Shown: positions 24,590 to 36,592 of the stretch, piece after piece
How positions within the stretch are numbered: position 1 is the stretch's first letter
Layout of the letters: every line of letters begins with the position of its first letter
Assembly (NCBI GenBank): GCA_033065855.1
Contig: JAVXUO010003229.1
Span: 558,001-622,000, forward strand
DNA length: 64,000 nt
Reading direction: 5' to 3'
Origin: Escallonia rubra
Lineage: Eukaryota; Streptophyta; Magnoliopsida; Escalloniales; Escalloniaceae
The notes under the pieces: model-generated
Seen by the model: the letters and a program-made list of their open reading frames with translations, nothing else
Databases searched by the model: none
What the model was told of the DNA's origin: nothing
Position numbers and translations under genes: made by a program

Positions 24590-27500
24590 ATGTTGGAGAT
24601 GGAGACCAATCAAGAATCACCATACGACCACCCCTCCAAAACTTTCCGTGGGGTTCGCTTCGTTTTGCTTGGATTCGACCCCATCAACAAACCCAAGGTT
24701 TTTTTTTCTTTTTTTTCTTTCCTTCTTTTCGTTTTGTTTTTGATCTGGGTTTAGTAAGTTTGATTTTTGACTAAGCAATTTTGATTTAACGAATTATCTC
24801 TGGTTGTGCGTAGGTTTTGTCGAAGCTTGTTGACGGCGGTGGCGTTGATGTTGGTCAGTATGGTCGCAATTGCACTCATGTTATCGTTGACAAGATTGTC
24901 TATGTAATTGCCATTTACCCTTTTGCTCATTTACGTATCCTATTGAGTTTTTTATATTCTGTTTTATTCACCTGCTCATCATGCTAACTACATATGTTCA
25001 CTTGATTGCGATGACTGAAATTTCTAATGCGGATTGTTTTCATAATTCAGATTCCCCCTTCTTTCGGAACAGAATACAGATGTCTCATTTTTTATTTTAG
25101 TATTTTGAATTTTTTATTATTTCATCCATCATGCAGGATGACCCTATGTGTGTTGCTGCTCGAAACGATGGAAAGACGTTAGTCAATGGCTTATGGGTTG
25201 GTCATAGTTTTGATGTAGGAATGCCTGTAGACCCCACCAATGTGAGTTAGTTCCTTCAGTTCTTCTTTTCCTCTTGATATGCATAATGCTTGCGTTTGTT
25301 TGAACTGTTTTTTGTTTAACAAGCAAACATTACCAACACATTTTATACTATCTGTTCGTGCAATTCTGTTTTTGTTTGCTCAGATGGATAGAAGTTAGTA
25401 TCTTAGTATTTATTTCAGTTTCACAGTCCATCAAGTCTGCAAGCTTTGTACGCCCTAATCTTTCTCATATTTTGTGACATTAGTAGAAGTACCAATTTTT
25501 GAGGCTCACCTGTTGGTTCTGGATACAATTTTAGCTTTACATCAGTTTCCCCTTTAAAATTTAAACATTCCTATTGGTAGCAGGTTTAAATGACTAAATC
25601 AACTTTAATCTAACAAATTTATATGTTAAATTTGATGTAGTGCGTGTTGATTTTATCCCCCTCTTCTCCTGTATATTGTCAAGTGAGGTTTGATGGGCTG
25701 GCTGTACTATTCTCAAATAAAGATGAACTTTAACTTTAACTTGCAACTTATCATTATAGTTTGGTGCATACACTCTTCTGTTGTTCGCTACAACATAATG
25801 CCAATGTGAGTGGAAATGCTTCAGCTAACACACGAACCACCCATTTGGCTCTTTCGTGATATGTCCAGCGTGTGCGCTACTGTGCTTGTGCTTGTGTCGT
25901 CCTTCAATTGCTTAGAGTTTGTTGATGTAAATCGATGGTCGTGGTTTACCTAATCTCTTTTTTTGAAAGTTGGTTTCTCTATGTTTTTGATAGAGTAGTT
26001 AACTGCTGAAAAGTACCGTGTTGTTTTTGTAACAGATTATGTATAGACCTGTTCGAGATTTGAATGGAATTCCTGGTGCCAAATCTTTGATGGTTTGCTT
26101 AACCGGATACCAGCGACAAGATCGAGATGACATTATGGTTTGCTCCTGCCCTTCCTCATAGCATTATAATTTACTGCTTTTAATAGGAGATATTTTCATG
26201 AGTATGTATCATCTTATTATTTTGTCTTTTTTCCCCCCCCCCCATATCAGACAATGGTCGGCCTAATTGGAGCAACCTTTACAAAGCCTTTGGTTGCAAA
26301 CAAAGTCACTCATCTCATATGCTACAAATTTGAAGGTGCTTCCTTTTCCTTGTTGCTGTGGACTGGGCACTTTATATGACTGTATTACATATCGATAGTT
26401 AATTTTATGGTCATGAAGTCGTCAGACACTGACTTTTGTCTTTTGCTCTATTACATAAGCTGACTAATGTATGCTAGTATTCATGAAACTTGATTTGTCT
26501 CGGTGAAGTTAGAACCAAGGCTTGGTTACTTGATCACCTGGCTCTGCAGTCGAATTAATTATATATGACCTTTGAATAACAAGCTGGGAGTTTAAAGTTC
26601 TTCTTCATTTTGGTACATCGGTTGTTTGTTGTGGTTGTACACTTTCCTGCCCATGTTGTCATATGTATATCGTCATTGTCATTCTTTTGTATTACGTGCT
26701 TGTGGATGTAGGTAGGGCAAAATCCGTAGAGAGAGTGACAAGGATGACTGAGGGTTAAAGTTAGAAGGTCAATGGTCAAGGTCCTATTGCTAGCGTGGTA
26801 ATTGGTAAACCTACTATTGGCCGATGTAGGGGACTTTGGGGCCCCCACACACATTCCCAGTGGATGAAACTGGGTTAGGACTAATAACCCAATGGTCAGA
26901 GTCCTATTCCTAACATAGTAAACCTTCTTATGACCCATCTAGGGGACTTCCTCTCGCGTTGCCACTTCACTACAATAGACTTTCATCACAGTTCTGGGGC
27001 GCACTGAGGACATCTCTCCAAATAGAGGGACCAAACTGGACCTCGAGGAACCACCTGTGCAGCTTCCTTAAGAATCCCAAGGTTGTATGACTATGATACA
27101 GGTCTTCAACCCGAGAGAGGCCTATGCTACTCATATACATTTAAGGAAAGCTTACCATGTCACACAATCCCTGAGCAGCTGCCCTAAAACTCCAGACATA
27201 ACCAAGCGCTATTAGGTTGCGCACTAGTTTTTGGCCGGTTATACTTCCATTTGCTTGCTCTCTTGACGATTGCACGCATTTTAAAGGTCCACATAATTAG
27301 TTAATTTTTTGGCAAGGGAAATACCTAATTTTGTAGAATTAAGTGTTTTGTTGGTTCTCAGTTTGCCTTGAAATTTTTTCTGCTAAAGAATTTTCTATAA
27401 ACTAGCATCTATCTATATTGACGAGTCCTTTTATATGGTTTTTAGGAAGGGAAAGCTAAACCCTTACTTTCCAAAGTAATGTCCTTCATTTGCCATTCTA

Positions 27501-30500
27501 CATGTTTTATGATATAACTCGATCAGGAATTTCAGTATTATACACTTCAACTGGGGCTTTCTCTTTTTTTTTTTGACAGGGGAGAAGTACGAGCTGGCCA
27601 AGAAAATGAAGAGGATAAAGCTTGTTAACCATCGGTGGTTGGAAGACTGGTATGGCGTGGCTTTTTTTCTTTAATTAATCAAGCATTAGCTTATATTGTA
27701 GACTAGACATCTGCTAGATTACTATGTAACTACAGTTGCTATAAACTGCCTTCTCTTTTTGCAGTTTGAAGGCCTGGAAAATTCTTCCAGAAGTTGATTA
27801 TGATAAAAGGTGAGTTTTGGAGTCTTGTGCTGTGTGCTGTCATATTACTTAGTGATATGGTATGTCCCACATATATTGCTTGATTCTTGTGTTACTGTTG
27901 AAACGGTTTAATCTCACCGATTAGGTACTGTTTACCTTTAAATTGTACGTTTCTAAGTAACTTACTAAGTTGTTCCAAACACATTTGAATATACCAGTAT
28001 GCTTTATTTTGGCCTTTAAGGGAGTTACTTTGTCATTTCCCAGTTCAATCAGACATGTAGCAAAATACATAAAAATATCTTCTGTTATGTTCTTTTCTTG
28101 TGATATCCTGGTTCTACCTCAGTAATAATTCTTACTCTCTATATTTACATATCTGTTTACAGTGGATATGATTTGGAGATGATGGAAGCTGAAGCTAAAG
28201 ATTCTGAAGATGAAGATACTTCTTCAAAGCATTATGGGGGGAAAGCAGAAAGTCCTCACCAACCCCTGATAATAAAGCAGGAAGTCTCAAGAAGTCCGTT
28301 GCTGTCCAGTGCATCTAAAAGGTTGTCAACTGTTGGCACCTGCAATGACATAGTATCAACCACTGGGATGAATGATAAGCATCCTGACAAACCCCTAGTA
28401 TCAAAGCAGGATGTTGCAAGAAGTCCATTGTTATCTAGTGCTTTCAAAAACTTGTCAAGCAACCAAAAAGGCGTGGTATCATCCACCATCTCCTCATCTA
28501 ATCAAGCCCCAACTATGGACGAAATTAGAGATAGGCATCCTGACCTGTTTGGTTCTCATGAAGTAGGAATCCTTGGGATTTCTACTTGTGGCGATCCATC
28601 CACACCGTACGGAGGAACAGCAGTTCCTGCAAGGGTTGATATTGACTCGACTTCTACCTCCAGAAGGGACAAGTGGTCTCCTCAGCCTGATGCAGCAAAG
28701 TTAGGTACTTTAAGTTACTCGAGGAAAACTCCTAGGAAAACCACAAGTCCACTGTACTTGGGTAAAATGGCAAACAATTTGAGCAGTGGTTCCACAGTAA
28801 ATATAGGTAAACTATGTTTGGGTGATGGTCTTGACATCTCTGCCTCCGTGATAGAACAAGCTAAGGATGGAACAGATTGTAAGGAAACTCCTTCCAAAGG
28901 AAATAGTTTACCTGATGAGGTGGAGCAAAGTGGTAGATTGTCTGAGAAGAGGAAGATGGAAGTTTCTTATGGTGGCTCAAAATTGCAAAAGAGGACTCGC
29001 CATCCAGAAGCATGTACTTCAGAAGGTACATTGGTGGCAAATAGGACTGAAGGGTCAGAACCTGCACCTTACATAAATGGTCCAGTTCCAGTATATAATA
29101 CTCCTTTTCCTAGCAAGGAGGCCAACTATCCAAATGAGACAGCCGCTTTGAATTCTGCACATAACTCTCATGGTAAGACTTCAAGTATGTCGCCCGCAGG
29201 CGGTGGCAGGAAATTACCCTCATGTGATACACCTATCTTCAAAACAGTCAACTCAGAAATTAGGCAAGATGACAATGTGTCGGAGGCACTTCAAACACAT
29301 TACATGGGATCGAAGAAGGCCAGTTTGTCCAGCGAGCCAGATGCTAAAGATTTAGGAATGGTCGGACCGGTAAATGGCATTGGTGAAGCTGGGGAGAACA
29401 AGATGCCAGACACTGAGGTTCCATCTTCTGGAAAAAAAACATTGGAGATTGAGAAATCCAGTGGCTCTGCTGACATAGTCATGCTGGAAGGAGAAAATGC
29501 TGAACCACAGTCGAGACCAGTTAGGAGGAAAATGTTTGCCAAGAAGGTTCTTGGTTGTAAACGTAGTTTAGCTAAAGCAAATATTACAACACAGAAAGGT
29601 TCTATTTACTCAGACAATCTGGCCTCCGAAAATAATGCTGTAACTAGTGCCACTGAGGGGGAAGGGGGAGTAAACCATAAGAAGACTTTAGATTCCGAGA
29701 TGCATCAGATGGACCCATCAGCAGTTAATTTAGAGATGACCACCAGGGAGGAGGCAAATGATGCTCTTCGTTCTGGAAACGAAGTTCATAACGAGTCCTC
29801 GTTCATGGATGATGAAACTGAGGCTCCAGAGGACAAGGAAGAACAGGAGTTGAAGGCAACAGTTAGTGAGGAGAAGTACATAGAAGCTGATCTAGGTAAT
29901 ACACGAACTAGTGTGGGAGAAGAGAAATCAGAAAGGGTTCAGTATATAACAAGTAACAGTAATGTTGGGATTTTGGCTATGCATGACAAAGATGCTCAAC
30001 ATTGTAATGAAGCATGCACCGACAAAACTGATGTGGGTGAATCAACTGATGTGGAGAAGGTTGTGAAGGGGCAAATACCTAAAGGGAAAAAACGCCCTTT
30101 AACTAAAGTGAAGAAAGATGCTGTTCTGTCTGTCAAGAAGATAACAGAATCAAAGGTATCAGCCAATGAGGAGAGAAAAAGTGACAAGTGTACAGAGAAA
30201 ACTGTGAGAGGGAAGGAAGAAAGTATTTTTTCGAATTCAACAGCTAAAACCAAGAAAACTGTACTGGAAAATAAGTTGGACGACTCTGTAGAAGTGGGGA
30301 AGGAGAATAGACCAGTCCATGCTGGAGATCAAAATGTGAGCCACGGTAAAAAGAGGGCTGGAAAAGTGGCTTCAAGATCTAAAAATCCTAGGAAGAGTGA
30401 TCCTAAGGCTGGTGATTCAGATGCAGATGTAATGCAATTGGAACACGTATCAAAAACCGAACCAGTGTGTTTTATATTGAGTGGGCATAAGCTACAAAGG

Positions 30501-32012
30501 AAGGAGTTTCAGCAGGTTATTAGGCGTTTGAAAGGAAGAGTTTGCAGAGATTCTCACCAATGGTCATATCAAGCGACACATTTTGTTGTTCCAGATCCAA
30601 TACGCAGAACAGAGAAGTTTTTCGCTGCTGCTGCATCTGGAAGGTATGGCCTACCAAGGATGTCTAGTGGAAGGCTTTTATATCAAAGATTAATTACCTT
30701 AGTTTGCAAGGAATTTGGAAGCTGAAAAGTCTGAATGTACTTTTGCACTTCGCCCCAAAGTAGAGCACATGATTCTTTTTAGCTGTAGTGAACTCTATGT
30801 TCCCTTAACGGGTGGTTTTGTTCTCCCTTCAATGCAGGTGGATCTTAAAGACGGACTATTTAACTGCTAGCAGTGAAGCAGGAAAGTTTTTGATGGAGGA
30901 GCCATATGAATGGCATAGAAGCGGCTTAAGCGAAGATGGTGCTATTAACTTAGAGGCTCCAAGGAAATGGCGCCTCTTGCGGCAGAGAACTGGGCATGGT
31001 GCCTTCTACGGGATGCGCATACTCATATATGGAGAATGCATTGCCCCTCCTTTGGTATATATCCTCAAACTTTGCCTTGTTTTTGTCAAGTTTTGCATAT
31101 AGATTTGTCAAGTGAACTTACTATAGTGTGACTCATTAAATGATAAAGAATAAGAGGGTGGCTGAGTGCATGAGGGTAGATAGATGCAACCTTGCCTCCA
31201 CCTTTGTGGAGACACGGGTTGCATGTTTAGAACTCGCGACCTCCATGCCACAATGAAGCAACCGTAGCGTTCTGCTAAGACTAACCCTGATTCAGGATGA
31301 AAGACACACTATAGGAAAGGAATGGAAGGGAAAAAAGAAAGAAAAATAGAATCAAAAGAAAGCCATCCAGTTCGTGCTGCTTATGTTCTGTATTTGCCAT
31401 GTATGCTTCTATTGATATGTTGTCCTCACTTTTTGTTGTGATCAGGATACACTGAAGCGTGTCGTGAAGGCTGGAGACGGTACCATATTAGCAACTTCTG
31501 CTCCCTACACCCGCTTCCTGGAGTCAGGGGTTGACTTTGCCATTGTCAGTCCCGGCACACCACGTGTTGACATGTGGGTTCAAGAGTTCTTACGACATGA
31601 GATACCCTGTGTTCTAGCTGATTACTTGGTGGAGTACGTCTGCAGGCCTGGATACTCCCTTGAGAGACATGTTCAATACAACACTCATGCTTGGGCGGAA
31701 AAGTCACTTGAGAACCTGGCGAAACGCTTGGAAGAGATTGATCACGAAAGGACACAAGAAGAAGGTTTTGGTAATGATATTGCATGTCAAGTTTGTAGGT
31801 CTTGTAACAGAGGAGAGGTAATGCTGATTTGTGGTGATGAAAGTGGTTCCGTTGGTTGTGGTATTGGCACCCATATTGATTGCTGTGATCCTCCACTTGA
31901 AGATGTCCCCGAGGAAGACTGGTTCTGCCCGAAGTGTAGTAAGACCAAGAATAGCAAGAGCCCTCGAACTAGTACCAAGAAAGGAGCCTCGGTATCAAAA
32001 AGGAGGAAGTGA
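24590..32012 (+). CDS. BRCT- and PHD-domain nuclear protein, At4g02110-like
   Basis: The ten exons are 24590-24697, 24814-24903, 25137-25241, 26036-26137, 26251-26335, 27580-27649, 27765-27809, 28163-30643, 30838-31054 and 31446-32012. Together they give 1289 residues with phase kept throughout. Two N-terminal BRCT repeats span about 17-195 (FRGVRFVLLGFDP, THVIVDKIV, then LMVCLTGYQ, ATFTKPLVANKVTHLICYKFEG, NHRWLEDCL). Residues 202 to about 960 (exon 8) are a long Ser/Lys/Glu-rich, presumably disordered linker. Further BRCT-type segments follow at about 965-1100 (VCFILSGHKLQRKEFQQVIRRLKG, WILKTDYL) and 1102-1175. A C-terminal PHD-type finger lies at about 1215-1265 (CQVCRSC, LICGD, GTHIDCC, DWFCPKC), then a basic tail. 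BRCT pairs bind phosphopeptides in DNA-damage signalling and PHD fingers read histone H3. The plant family is poorly characterised. The start at 24590 (MLEMET) is the first in-frame ATG. Confidence 0.9.
26740..26950. repeat. Imperfect direct repeat in BRCT gene intron 5
   Basis: A block reading CAATGGTCAAGGTCCTATTGCTA..GTAAACCT..GGGGACTT at about 26770-26830 recurs as CAATGGTCAGAGTCCTATTCCTA..GTAAACCTT..GGGGACTT at about 26890-26950. The 1.24-kb intron around it appears to carry inserted repetitive DNA of unknown class. The minus-strand frame through it is an artefact of the repetition. Confidence 0.55.
31145..31300 (-). mobile_element. Possible tRNA-derived SINE fragment in BRCT gene intron 9
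   Basis: On the minus strand the segment reads GGAGGTCGCGAGTTCTAAAC, which resembles a degenerate pol III B box. It is followed by CCGTGTCTCCACAAAGGTGG and AGGCAAGGTTGCATCTATCT, the spacing and wording of Au-type plant SINEs (B box, then a '..GCAAGGTTGCGTAC..' block). No clear A box, target duplication or tail was found, so it may be a fragment. Confidence 0.4.
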
Positions 32013-35000
32013 TGCTCTCTCTTCTCATCCTTCTATTTTCTTAACTAGTGTCTCGACTTTCAATTTCATATATTTATTTTCAACTGTACATTAAAGTTCC
32101 TACAGGATCGTGAATCGCTACAAATCCCGAGGGTATGTTTAACTGCACTCTCGAGATGATATAGTGAATAAAAGCTTCTGCACGGAGAGGCCTAAGTTTG
32201 CTTATCTATTCCAATCAGTCTGCAAACTAACGCAATCATGAACAACCACATCCACATCAGGTTTGGCAGTACAATTGCGAACAAATACATTTAAACATCT
32301 CTAATGAGTCACATTAGATCACGATATACGAAAACCCCATCTTGGATTCAAGCGACAGGCCTTCCTAATCAGCCAAGAGAGGAGCGAGCACCCTTTTTTT
32401 TTTACCATTTTCCGGGAAGGATGTTTGCTCAAGGTGAAAGTGATATATCCATTCGCAAGGAAGTTGAGTTGATGACCAAAAGGATGGGGATTGGGCCTTT
32501 TCTCTTTAGTTGGAAGCCTATGTGAGTCTTCTAGTGGGCTGGGGTCTCATGACAAGTTCAACTTTATTCGGCTAGGAAAAGTCAATCAAACCCAAATAGC
32601 TCTGGCCTACAGGCCTTCGAGGGGCTTAAAATGTAGGTCAAAATGTGTAGAGTTGACCATTATGAACGACGGACCAAAGATTGAAAAAATCCTTTTTTCT
32701 TTTTTGGTGGTTTGTTTTCCTTGTGAATTCTCAGCATCTGGGTACCTTTGACTTTTTCACACATCAAAGAAGGAAAGAGCAAGGATGGTCAGACATTGCT
32801 CCAGCTTTGTTAACTGCTAAATAGTACGGAGTATTTTGTTGACGCTTGTTTTAAATTATAGACGTGGGAGGGCATTGGTTTCCTTTGTCGCCGTTTGTGA
32901 ACGTTGCAACTTTCGTATTTAGGATTCTTTTATAACCCATGTTTCGCTAAAGAATGACAAATTAAATGCACATACAAAATATGCCTTTCGGACATGGACA
33001 TCTCGGCTAACTTCCTTTTTTATTGATAATTTTCACCATTCATAACGGTGGATAAGATTTTAAGACTTAAATAGACGGTAACAACATAGTACCTTCACAA
33101 TAGTTTTAAATAGTATTTTCTCGTAAACTCGTCATGGGTATTAACAAGTTGTCCCATTAAATTTTGATCCTTATTGAGCGCTACAAGGCCAAATTAGCAA
33201 TTGTGTAAAAACTCATTTCTAAGAGTCCAAGTAACTTCAAGAACAAATTATAGTAACTCGTGGAGTTATAGTTCGGCCTTCTCCCCTTAAACCGAGTCTT
33301 GATAAATAAGAACAGCTACAAAAGTAAAAAAAAAAAAAAGGAAAAATCAAAGAGTGGAGTAGCAGTTTTGAGGAGGCAGAGAGAACATGATTCCATCACA
33401 TGCCTTCACTGACATCATCATATCTGGCCACGACTTCTCCTCTTTCCAATGTTCCCAGCACTCAAACATCACGTGTTACTTATCCAAACCCCTTCTTCTT
33501 CAGCCATATTCCCCCTCCACCCCCCCCCCCCCCCAACTACATTCAGAAATCCTTTCTTTTTTTTTCTCACATCGGTTCATTCTAAATTATATGCCATCTC
33601 CTCATTCTCGTGTTAATTCATACATGAAACGATACGATAGAACCCAGTTAACAAAGTTTTATGTTCGCGCAATAACTTGAAATGAAATAAGTTTCCAGAT
33701 AAAAATAAAACAAGAAAAATCGATCAATATTCTAGCTCCATATTCTTGACATTTGAGCCACGCAAGTATCATTGACACTCTTAAAAGAGAAGTTGGATTG
33801 GAGATCACTAGAAGTGGAGATGGCATATCAATCAATTTTCTAAAAGAAAGGGGGAGATGAGATGCCTTCTTTAGTTGTATGAAAAAGTGGTTCCCCACGT
33901 GAGAAACCGTGCAAATTCCCTTTCCTTTCACCCCAAGAAAATTAAAAATTCTCTGGAAAGGAGACTATTAAGTACAAGAATAATTTAAATTACATGTTAC
34001 AGTATGATATAATAATATAATAAAAATACCACTGTCAGCATTACAAGTGTACATGTACATGTAAACCGTCTCCTTCATTCTTTATTTGCACTTCAAACTT
34101 AGAAAACTAGAGATGCTTACAGAACAAGAGAGTGAGTATGTGAAGGCATCCATGTTTTCCACTTTTCCCCCACTACTCTGCCCTTCACAAGTTCACACTT
34201 TGAGTTGGATTCAGTCATGTTTGCTATAACTATATATATTTCCTTTTTCTTTCTTCTGTATTTCAAAGTTTCTGTATTCAATTGTGTCATATAATAACTA
34301 TTATAAGTGACAGTGCATTGCATGCAGCATTAGACTATATAGCCATGTGGGAGCTATAGGCCATGCCAATTGTGTTACAGCTGATCCAGCTAGTTCCATG
34401 ACCTTGGACCAATTATTTCTTTATTGCAAAACCCTTTTTTTAGATTTGTTTATTGACCCAGAAAATCCCCCAATTGAAGCTCTCAAGTGGAGCAAATTCG
34501 TGCAGATCTTGATGGGCACTTCTATTTGACTCCAGCCATTGCCAACATGTTATGTTCTACAGTCATCTGGGTTAGAACCGGTAACTGCTAAAACTAATGA
34601 AGAGCATGAAACCACATTCATTGCATGCACCACGCATAACTTGATGAACACAAAAAAGATCCTTGACAAATTAGATGCCTTCTGTCAGCACCAGTAGTTA
34701 TTTATTAAACTAATTTTTGATGGGGAGAAGCTGAAGAGTGGCCCTTTAAGATTTTCAAGCCAATAAATTAAGGCCCACAAAGCCTAGGAGTGGGGGAAAT
34801 GGTTGGTTCGTTGATTAGTGTGGAAGGAAAGAGCCCAGTTATCCATGGATGAATAAAGAAATGTCAAGTCACTTGCAAGGTAAGTTAATGCGTATATTGT
34901 ATATAAAATATAAGAGACACTGTCTATGCATACGGATAAACCTACCAAAGTGGCAAAGTTTGTCCCTGATACTCTTGTTTTGGGGGTGGAGGGGGTTAGA

Positions 35001-36592
35001 AGTCTTGATTTACCATGGCAATGCAGCTAGTGATGCTTATAATATGAACTCTCAGTAACACAAGAAGGCAGAGGGTGCAAGAATATTTGTACTCCCCATC
35101 GGTTTACGGATCACTCACTGCCTAGTTTCTCTCTACTTGTTCGAGACAAAGTTTCATGCTTTGACTAATTTTTTGCTATCTTCAGGGTTAAGACAAATAA
35201 AGTTTCTGTGAATTACTGAACCCACAAGATTTCCCGGTTGGTAACATCATTCACCGTCATTATGATTAAACATGTTCATGATTACACCCTTCGGCACCAT
35301 ATCCGTCAAGTTACTTTCAGCTACAGGGAGGATCACATGCCCCAAAACCAACAAAATTTCGCCAATGATGGTCGAGAACAAACCCCTTTGACAATTTCTT
35401 GTAGATGAATCTCCTCCAAACAAGATAATATATTTTTATTTTTTTGGGTGCAATCCAAACAAGATAATGTAAGCCAGCCTTCTATCTCTGCTTTATGCTC
35501 CCCTCCCTACGAGCAATACCACACATGATGGCCAAAATTTCCGAGGATATATATCCCTCTAACAAACATGGTTATAATGTCTATAACACATCACATCGTC
35601 GTCTGTCCTCTATCTTTCTTTTAACGACAAACATGAGCGAAATGTGACGCCACTAGTTGATTTAGTGCTGCACTCTTTGGCAATTAGCATAACTCTCATT
35701 TTGGTCAGGGAAGGAAGAAGGCAATAATCTGGTTAAGAATATGGACCTCAGTACAGCGCACTAATTACCCAGCGCAGCGCAGAGTATCAAATGGTGAAAG
35801 GTGGGGGGGGGGGGGGGGGGGAAGGAAATTTTGAATACGAACCTACAAAGCCTAGGCTTTGCAGTGGTATTTAATAGACCCATTCCCTGTTATGGAACAT
35901 CATTCAGAACTGATCACAAAGCCTGACAACTCACAAATCTGTCCTGTTTCTGGGGGGTTAGATATGAATCAACAGTGGCTCCATAAAACACCATTATGTC
36001 CTTGCATAGGCATGCTTGCTTACACCCTGGGGAAAGAGACAAATAGCAAATGAAACCTATGGAGGAAGACCATATTCTTTGAGGAAATGGCTCAAATGCT
36101 GAGCTAATAAAAATCTTGTGGAATGTCAGGGTATTTTGGCAGTGTGTGAGGGATGAAAGAATAGTAGTAATAGTAATTGCCCAGGCAGAAAAGACATGAG
36201 AAACAAGCCAAAAGGCCAGCTTCTCTTTCTGTGCACCCCATTCACCCACCCTCTTCCCTTTGCTTTTTGAATGAATGAATGCATTTACCCACTCTTTTGC
36301 AAGGGGTAAATGCAATGCAAAACAAGGGTAAGAAATTGGAAACCAAAACAACCCAAACTTAGAGGCTACCAATGATCCATAAATATGAACTTAGGTACTG
36401 AATTAACTCTGTACAGGTAGAGAAAGATATAGGAAATAAAGCGAAAATTGGTGACAAAATTTTCCCGGCTGGCATAGTACTAGATATATCCCTTTTATAC
36501 AAGCATGAGATTAAAGCAGATTCCCACGCCGGTGACGTTTCTGATTAACTTCAACCTGTCCATGTTCAGTTCTCGGGTCATCCCACGGCAAA
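32013..36592. other. Intergenic region between the BRCT and TPR genes
   Basis: This holds the 3' flanks of two convergent genes and AT-rich DNA. It contains a poly-C run (15 C at 33520-33534) and a poly-G run (19 G at 35803-35821), plus short A/T tracts. No frame here resembles a known protein and I see no tRNA or other RNA gene. The last 200 bases are probably the TPR gene 3' UTR. Confidence 0.45.

Noticed and set aside
26555..26938. 127-codon minus-strand frame with internally repeated NRTLTI motifs
   Set aside because: It lies in an intron of the BRCT gene on the opposite strand. The repeated peptide only reflects the DNA repeat.
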